Shown here in pieces: positions 1 to 9,283 of a stretch of DNA of 64,000 nucleotides. The notes below the pieces were generated by a model that did no database searches, was not told the DNA's origin, and saw only the letters and a program-made list of their open reading frames with translations. Origin of the DNA: Claveliimonas acetigenes (lineage in GTDB: Bacteria; Bacillota; Clostridia; Lachnospirales; Lachnospiraceae); the NCBI RefSeq assembly GCF_025567385.1, contig NZ_JAOQJU010000010.1, positions 37,106-101,105 of the forward strand, in the 5' to 3' direction. A program made the translations under genes and the position numbers. The first letter of the stretch is position 1. The number at the start of each line of letters is the position of its first letter.

Positions 1-3
1 CCT

Positions 4-342
4 TCACAATTCCCGGCTGCATATCCGCCAGATATTGTCTGCTGCCTTTTGCAGTTTCTTACGGTCAAGCCTCTGGGCATGGAGCAGTTCTTCCAGGGTT
101 TCCGCCTCCTCCTTAATATCGCTCAGCACGGACCGCTGGTGCTCCCCCTGCCGTTCCAGTTCTTTTTCATGCTCCTTGTCCGCAAGTTCAAATTCTGCTT
201 CCATCTCCCCGATATCCGCAAGGTGTTCTTCCAAATAATGCCGGATATCATTGCCAGCACAATCCCCTACAATATCAAGAATGTCACGGATGCCGAACAC
301 AGCCACATTTCTCCCGTCTTTGACTGATAATACATGAGCCAT
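4..342 (-). CDS. hypothetical phage protein, 112 aa
   Basis: I do not recognise a named family. The protein is charged, with a long Glu/Lys/Leu-rich helical or coiled-coil stretch from about residue 40 to 100. It lies directly downstream of the DNA polymerase gene (10-nt gap, same strand), so it probably belongs to the early replication operon. The start has an AGGTGG-like ribosome site. Function unknown. Confidence 0.55.
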   Translation of the reverse strand: MAHVLSVKDGRNVAVFGIRDILDIVGDCAGNDIRHYLEEHLADIGEMEAEFELADKEHEKELERQGEHQRSVLSDIKEEAETLEELLHAQRLDRKKLQKAADNIWRICSREL

Positions 343-352
343 TTTTCCACCT

Positions 353-2381
353 CTAATCCTTGAAATAATAAGAAGGCGCTTCGTAACCGGCAGCGTCCAA
401 AGGGCAGTCCGGGCACCACAGAGGGTTTTCTGCCATCAGCCGGCAGACCTCGTCCACCTTGTATCTTCCAACCGGCGCCTCAATGATCACTTCATCGTGT
501 ACATGGCCGACAATCTCAAACCCAGCCTGTTCCAGCCGCCGCATGGCTTCCGCAAGGATGTCCCTCGCTGTTGCCTGTGTACAGTTTTCCACCATACGGC
601 CTCCGTAGCTCTCCTGCCTCGCCCAGTTATTGTTTGCGCCCATCCCCTCAAAGGTCAGGCTCATCCTCCCAAACCTGTTAGGCTGGAGCCTCGGTTTCAG
701 ATAAGCCAGCTTCNNNNNNNNNNNNNNNNNNNNNNNNNNNNNNNNNNNNNNNNNNNNNNNNNNNNNNNNNNNNNNNNNNNNNNNNNNNNNNNNNNNNNNN
801 NNNNNNNNNNNNNNNNNNNNNNNNNNNNNNNNNNNNNNNNNNNNNNNNNNNNNNNNNNNNNNNNNNNNNNNNNNNNNNNNNNNNNNNNNNNNNNNNNNNN
901 NNNNNNNNNNNNNNNNNNNNNNNNNNNNNNNNNNNNNNNNNNNNNNNNNNNNNNNNNNNNNNNNNNNNNNNNNNNNNNNNNNNNNNNNNNNNNNNNNNNN
1001 NNNNGCACGCCAGTTCCGCAACCTTCCCTTTCTGCCTCAGTTCCCCATTGACCCCATGCTTTACTACGGGCACGCCGAACATCTGTGATGCCGATGCGCA
1101 GTATATGTCCTCCCCATTACGGAAAGCATCCAGCCGCCACTGCTCCCCGGCCAGCCATGCCAGCACCCTCGCCTCAATGGCGGAAAAGTCAGCAACAATA
1201 AACTCGTACCCCTCCTTCGGAACCAGCATCGTCCGGATCAACTGCGAAAGAATATCGGGTGCATTCCCATAGATGGATTCCAAAAGTTCAAACTCCCCCA
1301 TTTTTACAAGCTCCCTGGCTTCATCCAGTGTGCTGATCTCATTTCTCACAAGATTCTGCAGCTGGATCAGACGGCCAGCCCACCGGTTTGTCTTTGCGGC
1401 CCCATTGAACTGGAACAGCCCCCTTGCCCTTCCGTCCTCACAGACGCACCGCTGTGCAGCCTGGTACTTTTTCACACTGGACTTTGCCATCTGGAGCCGG
1501 AGTTTCAGCATATCCAGCGCCTCCTGGTCGCAGCCATTCTTATCAAGGTCTGTGATCATTGCCGCCACATCCTTTTTCCCAAGGCTCTCCACCGGAATCC
1601 CCCGTCCCTCAAGCCAGTTCTTCAGCTGTGAGACGCTGTTCGGGTTCTCAAGGCCGGTCAGCTCATATGCCCTTTTGCCCATTTCATCCGACAGAATCAG
1701 GTCACAGGCAATTGCCATCTCCACCAGTTCCGTATCAATCTGCACTCCCCGGTCATTGATCCTCTGGTCCATATGGTAATAGTCCCACTCCTGATCCGGC
1801 ATCGGGAATGCCTCCAGCCGTTTTCGGATGTCACGCTCCGTCCGTACATCCTGCAGGCAGTAATCCTTAAACTTCTGCCATCCTTCCGGATCATGCTCCG
1901 GCAGGTTCCTTGTCCTGCCGCCGTTGGCCTTAGTCGGCTTACATGGGACGGAAAAATATTTGATCAGGTTCTCTCCTGCCCTGTCCTTCTGCTGTCCGGT
2001 CTTTAATACCTTTGCCGCATTCTTCAGCGCCAGCGGCAACGAAAGAGAGGCGGCGTGTACCATGGAACACCTCCAGGAATCCGGGTCCAGTACCCGCCCA
2101 AGGTAATGCCCGATACAGGTCCGTTCAAACTGTGCGTTCCATGCAGCTTTGATGATATCCGGATCATCAACGGCATCCAGGACTTCCTGCGGGATGCTTT
2201 CCCCGCAGGCCATATCCACAATTTTTACCTCTTCATCATCAAAAGCGTAAGCAAACAGAAGGATATGGAAATCACCCTCCACATATTTGTAGACGCCACA
2301 TTTGGTGAGGTCTACATTAGAAAATGTTTCTATATCGATCCCAAGTACCTTTGGCTTTTCCCCCGATGTTCTTTCACTCAT
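353..2381 (-). CDS. phage PolA-type (family A) DNA polymerase, interrupted by an assembly gap
   Basis: Replicative family A DNA polymerase of phage type. The N-terminus carries a 3'-5' exonuclease-like motif (DIETFS, about residue 16). The centre has polymerase motif A (VADFSAIEAR) and a motif-B-like RQKGKVAELAC just before the gap. After the gap come the motif C residues HDE within HVHDEVIIEAP. The 291 N at 714-1004 lie inside the gene, and the two coding pieces are in different frames across the N run, so the N count is probably an estimate and not a real frameshift. About 460 residues before and 120 after the gap fit a normal length of roughly 650 aa. It sits with DUF2815 and DUF2800 genes, a combination common in clostridial prophages. 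Confidence 0.9.
714..1004. other. assembly gap (291 N)
   Basis: Run of N inside the DNA polymerase gene, covering the region between motif B and motif C. The frames on the two sides do not match, so the true gap length is not 291. Confidence 0.99.
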
Positions 2382-2462
2382 TCAATCACCTCCGCCGCAT
2401 GTAAAAAGGGAGGGAAGGATTCCTCCCGCCCTCCCATGTGTCCCATCTGTCTCATCAAAGGG

Positions 2463-3044
2463 TCAGCTCAAGTAATCCGGCGTGTCATCCCCAAGGACAT
2501 CCCCACCGTCATCCTCCAAAGCATCAAAGTCCGCATCCGCTGAAGCCTTCCCTGACAGGCGTTCCCCATCTTTCACAAACTGGATATTCCCAAGCCCCGC
2601 CGCAACGCCACGGTTTCCGTTCGCATTGAATGCGTAGAAATTTACGGATACGTTGCAGTAACAGCCGGAATACACCATCATCGGGTCTGTGACCGGCTGC
2701 ACCCTGCGGTCAACCACCTGCGGGGCATCCTTGCTGGTGGCATTGAGGAAATAGCAGTCCTGATAATTCTCATCATCCGAGCGGTCGATATCACCGTCAC
2801 GGAGCGGAAGTTTCAGGTTCGGCGGGATCTTGCCGCTCCATTTGCGGGTCTTCCCGTCCTCCTTCGCCGCCTCCACAGCTTTCTGGATCTTAGCGATGGT
2901 CTTTTTATCCGACTTTGGAATCACGCAGGATACGGAATACTTTTCTTCCCCTCCATTAATTGATTTCGCTTCCCAGATGTTCGCAAAGGAAATGCGGCAC
3001 GGGATGATCACTTTTGTTGCGCTGAAATTCTTCTGGTTTGCCAT
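2463..3044 (-). CDS. DUF2815 family protein (single-strand-binding-like)
   Basis: A 193-aa protein beginning MANQKNFSATKVIIPC with a central segment (GEEKYSVSCVIPKSDKKT) and an acidic C-terminal tail (DALEDDGGDVLGDD). This matches phage DUF2815 proteins, which are thought to have an OB-like fold and bind single-stranded DNA at the phage fork. The acidic tail is typical of SSB-like proteins that recruit partners. It lies between DUF2800 and PolA, the usual order, 81 nt upstream of the polymerase. The function is inferred from family and context. Confidence 0.8.
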   Translation of the reverse strand: MANQKNFSATKVIIPCRISFANIWEAKSINGGEEKYSVSCVIPKSDKKTIAKIQKAVEAAKEDGKTRKWSGKIPPNLKLPLRDGDIDRSDDENYQDCYFLNATSKDAPQVVDRRVQPVTDPMMVYSGCYCNVSVNFYAFNANGNRGVAAGLGNIQFVKDGERLSGKASADADFDALEDDGGDVLGDDTPDYLS

Positions 3045-3155
3045 AAATGTTTCCCTCCATAATCATTTTTTCTGCTATAAAAGGACGTACAGGACCGGCG
3101 AATAAATATGCGCCCCGGATAATTTGTGTGTCTTTGGTGTGCGGACTGGAACCCA

Positions 3156-4451
3156 CTATTCCAATGCCTCAAATTCATCCCCGGCACTGCTTACGTCCAC
3201 TGCCGGCCTTGGGTCGCTCTCCGGGACAAGCGCCAGCTTTCCGGGAGGCTTGGCCACATACTTTCCAAGGATCTGTGCAAACTTCTTTCTGCCCATCATC
3301 TTCTCAAACTCCGTAAGGGTCAGAAGCTCCTGCTTATAGATATCCGTATAACCCTGTTCCTCCGCGGCTTTTATGACTGCTTTTGTGTCAGTAAATACCC
3401 GCTTGGTCCTGCCTTCCACCACTTTATAACCGTCCACCGCCACACCATGGTTGATCGCCTCCCCGGATATAAAAGCAAAAACAGACTCTATCCAGGACGA
3501 GATACGGTTCAGGGTTGGCAGGACCGCTACCAGTTCCGGGAAACTCACCAGCCCCGGCGCTTTAAATACGGGTGCGGATTCATCCGGATTATAAGGTGCT
3601 GTGACATCTGTTTCTTCTGCTGTATCAGCCAGGATGCCGTCATCCAGATCGAGAAACTCTTCCCTGGCAAGCGATAACGCCGCGTCCATACAAGCCCTGC
3701 AGACATGTTTTGCCCTGCAGTAATGGCACCATTCTCCTGGATTCTGTTCTCCTTTTCCCTCAAAAGCCATTTTCGCAACGGGTTTCAGCTCTTCGCCCCA
3801 TGCCAGCAGTTCTTCTTTGCTGCAAGTGAATGTGGAGATATTTTCTATCCTCGGCTGCACAATCGTCATGGAAACTTCCTCTACATCAAAGACATAGTCA
3901 TAAGCATTTAATGCCCCGCAGCCATACAGCATCAGCTGGCTGTTCCTTTCCGCATCCACATGATGATAGCCGTTCTTGTAATCAATAACGTGCAGTTTAC
4001 CTTCCGCGGCAATCAGGCAGTCCCCTGTACCGAATCCTTCCGGCACGATATTAGAGAAGTCAAGCCGCTCCTCCACCAGGACCATAGGGTTCAGCCCCTC
4101 CCGTTTCAATTTTTCAACCTGCTCCATGACAAACTGCCTGTAAATTTCCGCATATCCCAGAACTTCTTCCGTATAGAAATCTGACTGCGGCATCTGGACA
4201 CGCTCGTGGAGATCCTTTCTGACAAGGTACTCACAATACTCGTGTACCGCTGTCCCCTCCTCAGCATAGACGGATGATGCATTTGGGAACTGGTCTTCCA
4301 GCCGGGCGGATGGTGTGCAGTGCCTCCATCGCTCTGAACCGGATGCTGTGAGCAGGGCATGTTTCCGCGATGCATGGTCCAGCACGGGGCCGTCCCACCT
4401 GTGTCCTGCAAAGTCCTGAGCCCTGACTGGTTTTACTTCTTTCTTACTCAT
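3156..4451 (-). CDS. DUF2800 family protein (RecB/PD-(D/E)XK-like nuclease)
   Basis: A 431-aa protein of the DUF2800 family. The N-terminus has SERWRHCTPSARLEDQF and EGTAVHEYCEYLV, as in Cas4/RecB-like phage nucleases. The centre shows a likely active site: GTGDCLI (Asp) followed by VIDYKNG (Asp-x-Lys). Four cysteines near residues 240-255 (CHYCRAKHVCRACM) could bind a metal. The family is thought to process DNA with DUF2815 and PolA. Its ATG overlaps the stop of the upstream AP2 gene (ATGA), indicating translational coupling. Confidence 0.85.
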   Translation of the reverse strand: MSKKEVKPVRAQDFAGHRWDGPVLDHASRKHALLTASGSERWRHCTPSARLEDQFPNASSVYAEEGTAVHEYCEYLVRKDLHERVQMPQSDFYTEEVLGYAEIYRQFVMEQVEKLKREGLNPMVLVEERLDFSNIVPEGFGTGDCLIAAEGKLHVIDYKNGYHHVDAERNSQLMLYGCGALNAYDYVFDVEEVSMTIVQPRIENISTFTCSKEELLAWGEELKPVAKMAFEGKGEQNPGEWCHYCRAKHVCRACMDAALSLAREEFLDLDDGILADTAEETDVTAPYNPDESAPVFKAPGLVSFPELVAVLPTLNRISSWIESVFAFISGEAINHGVAVDGYKVVEGRTKRVFTDTKAVIKAAEEQGYTDIYKQELLTLTEFEKMMGRKKFAQILGKYVAKPPGKLALVPESDPRPAVDVSSAGDEFEALE

Positions 4452-4710
4452 ATTACATTTGGTCCCTCCCTGCCTGTGTATTCTTCATAAGCCCTGTTAT
4501 ATGCTCTTGCCGCGTCCTCTTGCGTGGTGAAATATCCGAGCGTTTTCCTCTTTCCATTTATGGTCAGTCTCGCTGTCCACTTTCCACATTTGTGCATCGT
4601 TACCCCACGGAATCTGGATCTTGAATTTTCAGGCTTTAAATGGCGTGGATGTATATTAAAAAAGTGGACAAGTGAAGTATAATAATAGACAAACCAAAAG
4701 GAGTGATCGC

Positions 4711-4998
4711 ATGTCTACCAAAAAGCAAAACAAGTACACGCCAGAATTCAAACAAACCATCGTTAACCTTTATCATTCAGGAAAGACCTACGCTCAAATC
4801 AAAGCAGAATATGGAGTTTCTTCTAATGCCCTGACAAATTGGCTGCGTCAATATTCCGAAGTGAAACTGGATGACAATACAGTCGTAACTGCTCAGCAGA
4901 TCAAAGAACTTCAAAAACGGAATGCGCAGCTTGAGGAGGAAAACCTTATATTAAAAAAAGCCATTGCAATATTCATGCCACACTCAGGCAACGATTGA
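4711..4998 (+). CDS. IS3-family transposase OrfA (HTH protein)
   Basis: A 95-aa protein from ATG 4711, preceded by AAAGGAG. The N-terminal half is a helix-turn-helix of the IS3 OrfA type (KYTPEFKQTIVNLYHSGKT ... YGVSSNALTNWLRQY). A leucine-zipper-like coiled coil follows (IKELQKRNAQLEEENLIL). Near its end is the run TTAAAAAAAGCC, which offers an A AAA AAA slip site. A -1 shift there would fuse OrfA to OrfB into the active transposase, the usual mechanism of the family. Confidence 0.9.
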   Translation: MSTKKQNKYTPEFKQTIVNLYHSGKTYAQIKAEYGVSSNALTNWLRQYSEVKLDDNTVVTAQQIKELQKRNAQLEEENLILKKAIAIFMPHSGND

Positions 4999-5849
4999 TC
5001 GCTATCCGTGCTCTGTCTCATCAACATTCAATTTCTACTCTCTGCCGTGTTCTGAAGGTTAATCGCAGTACATATTACAAATTTCTGAACCATAGACCTT
5101 CTGCTAGAGAAATAGAAAATACCGAGATCCGATCTCGTATCCTTGAAATCTATGCTGCTTCGGATAAGAGATTAGGTGCGCATAAAATCCAAATCTGTCT
5201 TCAGCGTGATTATTGCATCCATATCAGTGTCGGTCGAGTGTACCGACTCATGAAAACCATGAATCTCCCTAAAATGAGCACTATAAAGCCTCCTCGCCCT
5301 CGTCATTTCTCTCAGAATATTGCCTGCGAAAATATTCTCGCTCAGAATTTCGATCAGCCAGAACCAAATCTCGTTTGGGTGAGTGATTTTACTTACCTTC
5401 GTGTTGCCGGAAGATTTTACTATCTATGTGTAATTCTCGACCTGTTTTCCCGCAAAGTCATTGCTTATCGCGTTTCCCCAAAAATGGATCGCTTTCTGGC
5501 AATTGATACCCTTCGTGATGCTGTTGCTGCCAGAAATCCTTCTCCTGGTCTCATTTTTCATTCTGACCGTGGCTCACAGTTTACCTCTGATGATTTTCGA
5601 AGGGTTCTGGATGAATTTCATTTCGTCCAGTCATTTTCTGCAAAGGGGCATCCCTACGATAACGCCGTTGTCGAATGCTTCTTCAAATATCTTAAGAAGG
5701 AAGAAACCGACAGACGTTCTTATCAATCTCTCGATCAATTGAAACGAAGTCTTTTTTCTTACATCAATGGCTTCTACAATTCTCTCAGACCGCATTCTCA
5801 TAATCGCGACTTGTCTCCCATTCAAAGAGAAAACTTATTTTTTTCCTAA
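4995..5849 (+). CDS. IS3-family transposase OrfB (DDE integrase core)
   Basis: A 284-aa protein with an N-terminal HTH_21-like region (RILEIYAASDKRLGAHKI) and an rve/DDE integrase core. The acidic residues are in VWVSDFTYL, IFHSDRGSQFTS and NAVVECFFKYLKKEE. The spacing is normal for IS3 and nothing is missing, so the element looks intact. The OrfB frame stays open back to the slippery A7 run in OrfA, supporting expression as an OrfAB fusion. Confidence 0.93.
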   Translation: MIAIRALSHQHSISTLCRVLKVNRSTYYKFLNHRPSAREIENTEIRSRILEIYAASDKRLGAHKIQICLQRDYCIHISVGRVYRLMKTMNLPKMSTIKPPRPRHFSQNIACENILAQNFDQPEPNLVWVSDFTYLRVAGRFYYLCVILDLFSRKVIAYRVSPKMDRFLAIDTLRDAVAARNPSPGLIFHSDRGSQFTSDDFRRVLDEFHFVQSFSAKGHPYDNAVVECFFKYLKKEETDRRSYQSLDQLKRSLFSYINGFYNSLRPHSHNRDLSPIQRENLFFS

Positions 5850-6410
5850 TTTTACTTGTCCACTTTATTGACTATAATCCAGCGCATTCTCTTATAATCC
5901 ACCTCTTCTATATCATTAAGGGCTGCATATTCTCCCCACATCTTTCTGGCATAATCGTTATATGCGCTTGCAGCAGCGACCTCGTCGTTAAACGCACCGA
6001 TTGCTGTCTGGATACCATCCTTCCTTATTGCCGCTTCCCACAGTTCCATCTTCTTATTCCAATGGACCCCTTTATACTGCGAGACTGAGTTTTTGAAAGA
6101 ACCTCTGTTGGCACAGTTCTGTGAACGTGTTACCACTCTGAGATTACATTTACGGTTATCCAGCCTATCCCTATTGATATGGTCTATCTCCATTCCTGGC
6201 GGACACGGCATGATCAAATGGCTCATGTGTATGGCATCGTTCTTTTGAGTGGATGGATTATATTTAAAAGCCCGCGCATATCCGCTATGAAAACGCCATT
6301 TATATCCACAGATTTTGGGGTAATCCACTGCGTCTATTAAGGCTGCCTTCCCACATGTCAGCGGAATTTGCATAGCAGCATCATTGCCATCCACTCCGGT
6401 CTCCCCCCAT

Positions 6411-6890
6411 TTAAAGCTGGGAGATATCCGTCAGGAATGCCTCATACTTTTCAGCAGGAAGGCTGCTGACCTTGTCCACGCCGTAGGTCTTTAAAAGCTG
6501 CCCGATCTTTTCGTTGTTGATGCGTTTCTGCTTGATCTTCGCTACAATGACCTTTGTGATGTCATCCACCGTAACAGCGGCCGGCGCTGCCTGTCCGGTA
6601 TCGGAAGTCTCCACGGCTGCATCACTCTTGTTTTCGCTGCCAATCTCATCACTCCCTGTGCTTTCTACAATATCCGCTCCGTCAGTATCCCCCTGTCTGG
6701 TTTCTGCTTCATCTGTGGAACAGGAAACCTCTCCGGCCGCAGCTTTCAATTCCAGGGCAGCTTCTCCGGCCCCGATGCTGTCAAAGACCATTGCAATGCC
6801 CATGAAAGCGGCCTTCAGTCCCTGGCTGAGTTTTGACGCATCTACCGGAACCAGAATAGTTTTCAGTTTGTCATCTGTCTTCTTCGCCAT
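6411..6890 (-). CDS. hypothetical phage protein, 159 aa
   Basis: Start chosen at 6890 (MAKKTDDKLKTILVP) because GAGGAGGAAGCGT precedes it. A short N-terminal domain is followed by an acidic, low-complexity Glu/Asp/Ser/Thr linker (about residues 60-105) and a C-terminal helical domain (VDDITKVIVAKIKQKRINNEKIGQLL). Unnamed proteins of this shape occur in early modules of clostridial prophages next to DUF2800. Function unknown. Confidence 0.6.
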   Translation of the reverse strand: MAKKTDDKLKTILVPVDASKLSQGLKAAFMGIAMVFDSIGAGEAALELKAAAGEVSCSTDEAETRQGDTDGADIVESTGSDEIGSENKSDAAVETSDTGQAAPAAVTVDDITKVIVAKIKQKRINNEKIGQLLKTYGVDKVSSLPAEKYEAFLTDISQL

Positions 6891-7197
6891 ACGCTTCCTC
6901 CTCTCCACCCGCAATGGACACCTCACAGTCCCCATTAAAATTCACGGTATCCATACGCTCATCCATGTGGATATGCAGCTCATGGATTTTGACCTTGATT
7001 TCCGGGATAATAACCGGCACAAAATCCTTCTTGCTACCTTCCTTTTTCTTTTCATCCTTCATCCTGCTTTCCTCCTGGACATTTTTTGTAATTTCCTGCC
7101 CCCTGCATTTGCCGGAATAGCGTGTCTGCACATTCCGGTCACCATGACGGCGGTGTGGTCCGCTGTGCTGTGCCCTGCATTTCTTACTCATTGCCAT
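6871..7197 (-). CDS. hypothetical phage protein, 108 aa (or 63 aa from an internal start)
   Basis: Two starts are possible. ATG 7197 (or 7191) overlaps the stop of the upstream gene and would add a Cys/His/Arg-rich N-terminus (KKCRAQHSGPHRRHGDRN). ATG 7062 has a much better ribosome site (CAGGAGGAAAGCAGG) and gives a 63-aa protein beginning MKDEKKKEGSKKDFVP. The C-terminus is acidic (GGEEEAYGEEDR). I do not recognise the family. Confidence 0.5.
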   Translation of the reverse strand: MAMSKKCRAQHSGPHRRHGDRNVQTRYSGKCRGQEITKNVQEESRMKDEKKKEGSKKDFVPVIIPEIKVKIHELHIHMDERMDTVNFNGDCEVSIAGGEEEAYGEEDR

Positions 7198-7765
7198 TTT
7201 CCCCCTTCTTATCTGTTCCGGTCATTCCATCACCAAAAATGACTTCCAGCAGTTTCTTAACCGCCTCCATTGCATCCTGAACACCGCAAAGGGGAATCCC
7301 GATCTCAATATCCGCATCCTCTGTGCCTTCTGCCCCGCACGGTTCCTGCCGATCACAGCATTTTTTGCCGGATGCCTTCCCCAGCAGCCCTGCCGATTCC
7401 CCAATGGTTCTCACCGGAATTCCCAGCTTCGATGCAAGCGCGATTTCTTCCATCATCCCTTCGGAGATATATTCAGAAAAGCACCACAGTTCATCCGCAT
7501 CCTTCAGCAGTTCCAGGCCGATGCGCCTTCCGATCTTCCTCTCATCTGCAACCGCATCATCCAGAAACTGTGTGCAGAAAAGATGGCTGCAGAGCGGAAC
7601 GGCTCCGAGCTTCGCCACCAGCCTGCAGGCTGCCTTTGCCCTTTCAAGGTTGTCCTTCAGCTCTATTTCTGCCCTCTCTGGTTCCTGTGCTTTTGGCCGC
7701 AGCGGGGAACAGATATAGATACGCTCCTTACGTTCTTTGCACGCCTCGCATTTATTTTTGTTCAT
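7184..7765 (-). CDS. DUF4406/DUF7768-like protein (nucleoside deoxyribosyltransferase-like fold)
   Basis: A 193-aa protein with a Cys-rich N-terminus (CEACKERKERIYICSPLR). The core resembles phage DUF4406/DUF7768 proteins: YICSPLR near the start, then a CRLVAKLGAVPLCSHLFC segment, the motif DADELWCFSEYISEGM and IALASKLGIPVR. These are distantly related to nucleoside 2-deoxyribosyltransferases. The substrate is unknown. It sits in the early operon of the outer element between the sigma-like gene and the small acidic proteins. Confidence 0.65.
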   Translation of the reverse strand: MNKNKCEACKERKERIYICSPLRPKAQEPERAEIELKDNLERAKAACRLVAKLGAVPLCSHLFCTQFLDDAVADERKIGRRIGLELLKDADELWCFSEYISEGMMEEIALASKLGIPVRTIGESAGLLGKASGKKCCDRQEPCGAEGTEDADIEIGIPLCGVQDAMEAVKKLLEVIFGDGMTGTDKKGENGNE

Positions 7766-7974
7766 ATTGGCCTCCTTCTCATGGCTGCCGCCCTCCTGAA
7801 ATAGGAAAGCGGCAGATTTGTTGTATTATGGATTTACAGTGCCAATGCTTAAATTACCTTCATGGGCTTATCCTCCTCTCACAGATTTTTGGGAGGTTTC
7901 TCTGTGTGCCTGTGGGCTTCCTGAAAAGTTCCTCTCATAAATAGTCGTGGGAGAAGTACAAAATTAAGTAGGTT
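7766..7974. other. short intergenic region with no convincing gene
   Basis: Between the sigma-like gene and the DUF4406-like gene. It holds a possible 19-codon leader on the minus strand (ATG at about 7939) and several GGAGG motifs. Nothing here can be called a gene with confidence. Confidence 0.4.
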
Positions 7975-8542
7975 TCAAAATTTCTTCAGAAAATTTTTAC
8001 TCAGCCTGTCCTCTGCCCCTAATAATCGGTACGTAACCGCCGCACGGCTTACGCCAAGCCGCTCCGCAATCTCATATTTTTCAAACCCATAAACATGGTA
8101 AAGGATAAATACCTCCCTCTGTTTATCCGTCAGTCTTCCAAGCTGCTCTTTCATAGTTTCTCTGCAAACACACGCTTCCTCCGGGCTTTCATAATAATCT
8201 CCGGAAGTCCAACTCTGTCCTCTCTTTTCCTCCGTTTCATCTTCATCCCACAAGTCCTTTTTTGCCCCTTTGCGGTCAAACTGACGGTTCATGCTGTTTT
8301 TCTCCACCTGGTGCCCTCCTCTGATCATCACTGCCATGAACCACGGCTGCTCCCCAAAGAAAGACTCGTCCAGAGTATCCGTATCAGCCATGTACTCCTT
8401 TTCCCTGTCACCAAGCTGTGCAAAACGGTAAGTAAAAGAGCTGCAGTCTGCCAGCCAGAGGACCGCAGTTCCAGTACCGTTGACGTAGACCGCATAACCA
8501 TTTCTGTATACCTTGCAGTCTCCATTCTCCGTCTCCGCGATT
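7975..8542 (-). CDS. sigma-70-like phage regulator, 5' end lost in gap
   Basis: The C-terminal part carries a region-4-type helix-turn-helix: MTDKQREVF-like LTDKQREVFILYHVYGF, then YEIAERLGVSRAAVTYRLLGA. Upstream is the segment YRNGYAVYVNGTGTAVLW, typical of the phage sigma-like family of Lachnospiraceae (about 200 aa). The start is missing in the N run at 8543-8824. The codons right of the gap (8825-8910) are probably leader sequence and not part of this protein. It is likely to direct transcription of early genes of the outer element. Confidence 0.75.
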
Positions 8543-8824
8543 NNNNNNNNNNNNNNNNNNNNNNNNNNNNNNNNNNNNNNNNNNNNNNNNNNNNNNNNNN
8601 NNNNNNNNNNNNNNNNNNNNNNNNNNNNNNNNNNNNNNNNNNNNNNNNNNNNNNNNNNNNNNNNNNNNNNNNNNNNNNNNNNNNNNNNNNNNNNNNNNNN
8701 NNNNNNNNNNNNNNNNNNNNNNNNNNNNNNNNNNNNNNNNNNNNNNNNNNNNNNNNNNNNNNNNNNNNNNNNNNNNNNNNNNNNNNNNNNNNNNNNNNNN
8801 NNNNNNNNNNNNNNNNNNNNNNNN
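8543..8824. other. assembly gap (282 N)
   Basis: Run of N removing the 5' end of the sigma-like gene and part of its leader. Confidence 0.99.
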
Positions 8825-9060
8825 GGCTGACACAATCCGGCTAAAAAGGCACAAGGGTTCTGCGGTATACTCCTATACACCCTTTCTCCATGCCGGCGGC
8901 TTATTTCCAAGCCGATGGCAGAAGTAAAAAGCTGTATGAGAACCTTTGCCCTTATGCATTTACTAGTCAGGCATTCGATATTTTATTAAGCGGGGAGCAT
9001 CCACCCATTCGGGTTATCCAGCCTTAGGTCTTGTCCGCTCCCCTGCTCTGGAAATATTCT
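8825..9060 (-). ncRNA. candidate structured leader RNA upstream of the sigma-like gene
   Basis: No gene lies here. A 10-bp GC-rich stem (AGCGGGGAGC at about 8989-8998 pairing with GCTCCCCTGCT at about 9040-9050, one bulge) encloses a small hairpin (ACCC-ATTC-GGGT). Further inside, near 8840-8900, other short complementary segments are visible. The strand is uncertain. I do not recognise a known RNA family, so this is only a structural observation. Confidence 0.35.
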
Positions 9061-9224
9061 AACAAGAACATGCAGACATTACCTCAACGCAAAAGTCCAA
9101 TCCCGGTTTAAAAATAGACAAATAAGTCCAATTTTAAAAAATCATTTTCATGGTCACTCAAATCAATAAAAAGGAAACTTTCAACAATCTGAAACAAAGT
9201 GCAGATTAGATAAAAACTGCGCTG

Positions 9225-9283
9225 AAAAAAGACAAAAAAAATAAACCGTGCGGATTTTCCTGTTTTTCTTAATCCACACGGTT
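9225..9283 (-). terminator. rho-independent terminator of the XRE gene
   Basis: Stem AACCGTGCGGATT (9244-9256) with AATCCACACGGTT (9271-9283), one mismatch. On the minus strand it is followed by a long U-rich run (9225-9242). It abuts the stop codon of the XRE gene. Confidence 0.85.

Larger units (their letters stand above)
4658..5866 (+). mobile_element. IS3-family insertion sequence (IS150-like)
   Basis: 1209-bp element with terminal inverted repeats containing AAAGTGGACAAGT (left 4661-4673, right 5854-5866 inverted). It is flanked by the 3-bp direct repeat ATT (4655-4657 and 5867-5869). It encodes OrfA and OrfB in overlapping frames joined by an A7 slippery site. It is inserted in the HNH/AP2 gene in the opposite orientation. 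Confidence 0.92.
4448..6394 (-). pseudogene. HNH/AP2 homing-endonuclease-like gene interrupted by an IS3-family insertion
   Basis: The 5' part (6394-5867) encodes an HNH-type domain (EIDHINRDRLDNRKCNLR) followed by an AP2 DNA-binding segment (YKGVHWNKKMELWEAAIR). The 3' part (4654-4448) encodes a second AP2-like segment (RFRGVTMHKCGKWTARL) ending next to the DUF2800 start. Removing the IS and one copy of the 3-bp duplication joins the two parts in frame to give about 244 aa. As it stands, translation runs into the IS end and stops after 180 aa at 5852. HNH/AP2 proteins are usually free-standing homing endonucleases of phage genomes. A truncated protein with the HNH domain and first AP2 may still be made. 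Confidence 0.85.

Noticed and set aside
353..1021. Frameshift in the DNA polymerase
   Set aside because: The frame change falls on the N run, whose length is probably arbitrary. No evidence of a true mutation.
8825..8910. N-terminal residues of the sigma-like protein right of the gap
   Set aside because: The sequence matches no sigma-like N-terminus and looks like structured leader. The frame through N is arbitrary.
8988..9050. tRNA gene
   Set aside because: A 7-bp acceptor-like stem is present but D-, anticodon and T-arms are not.
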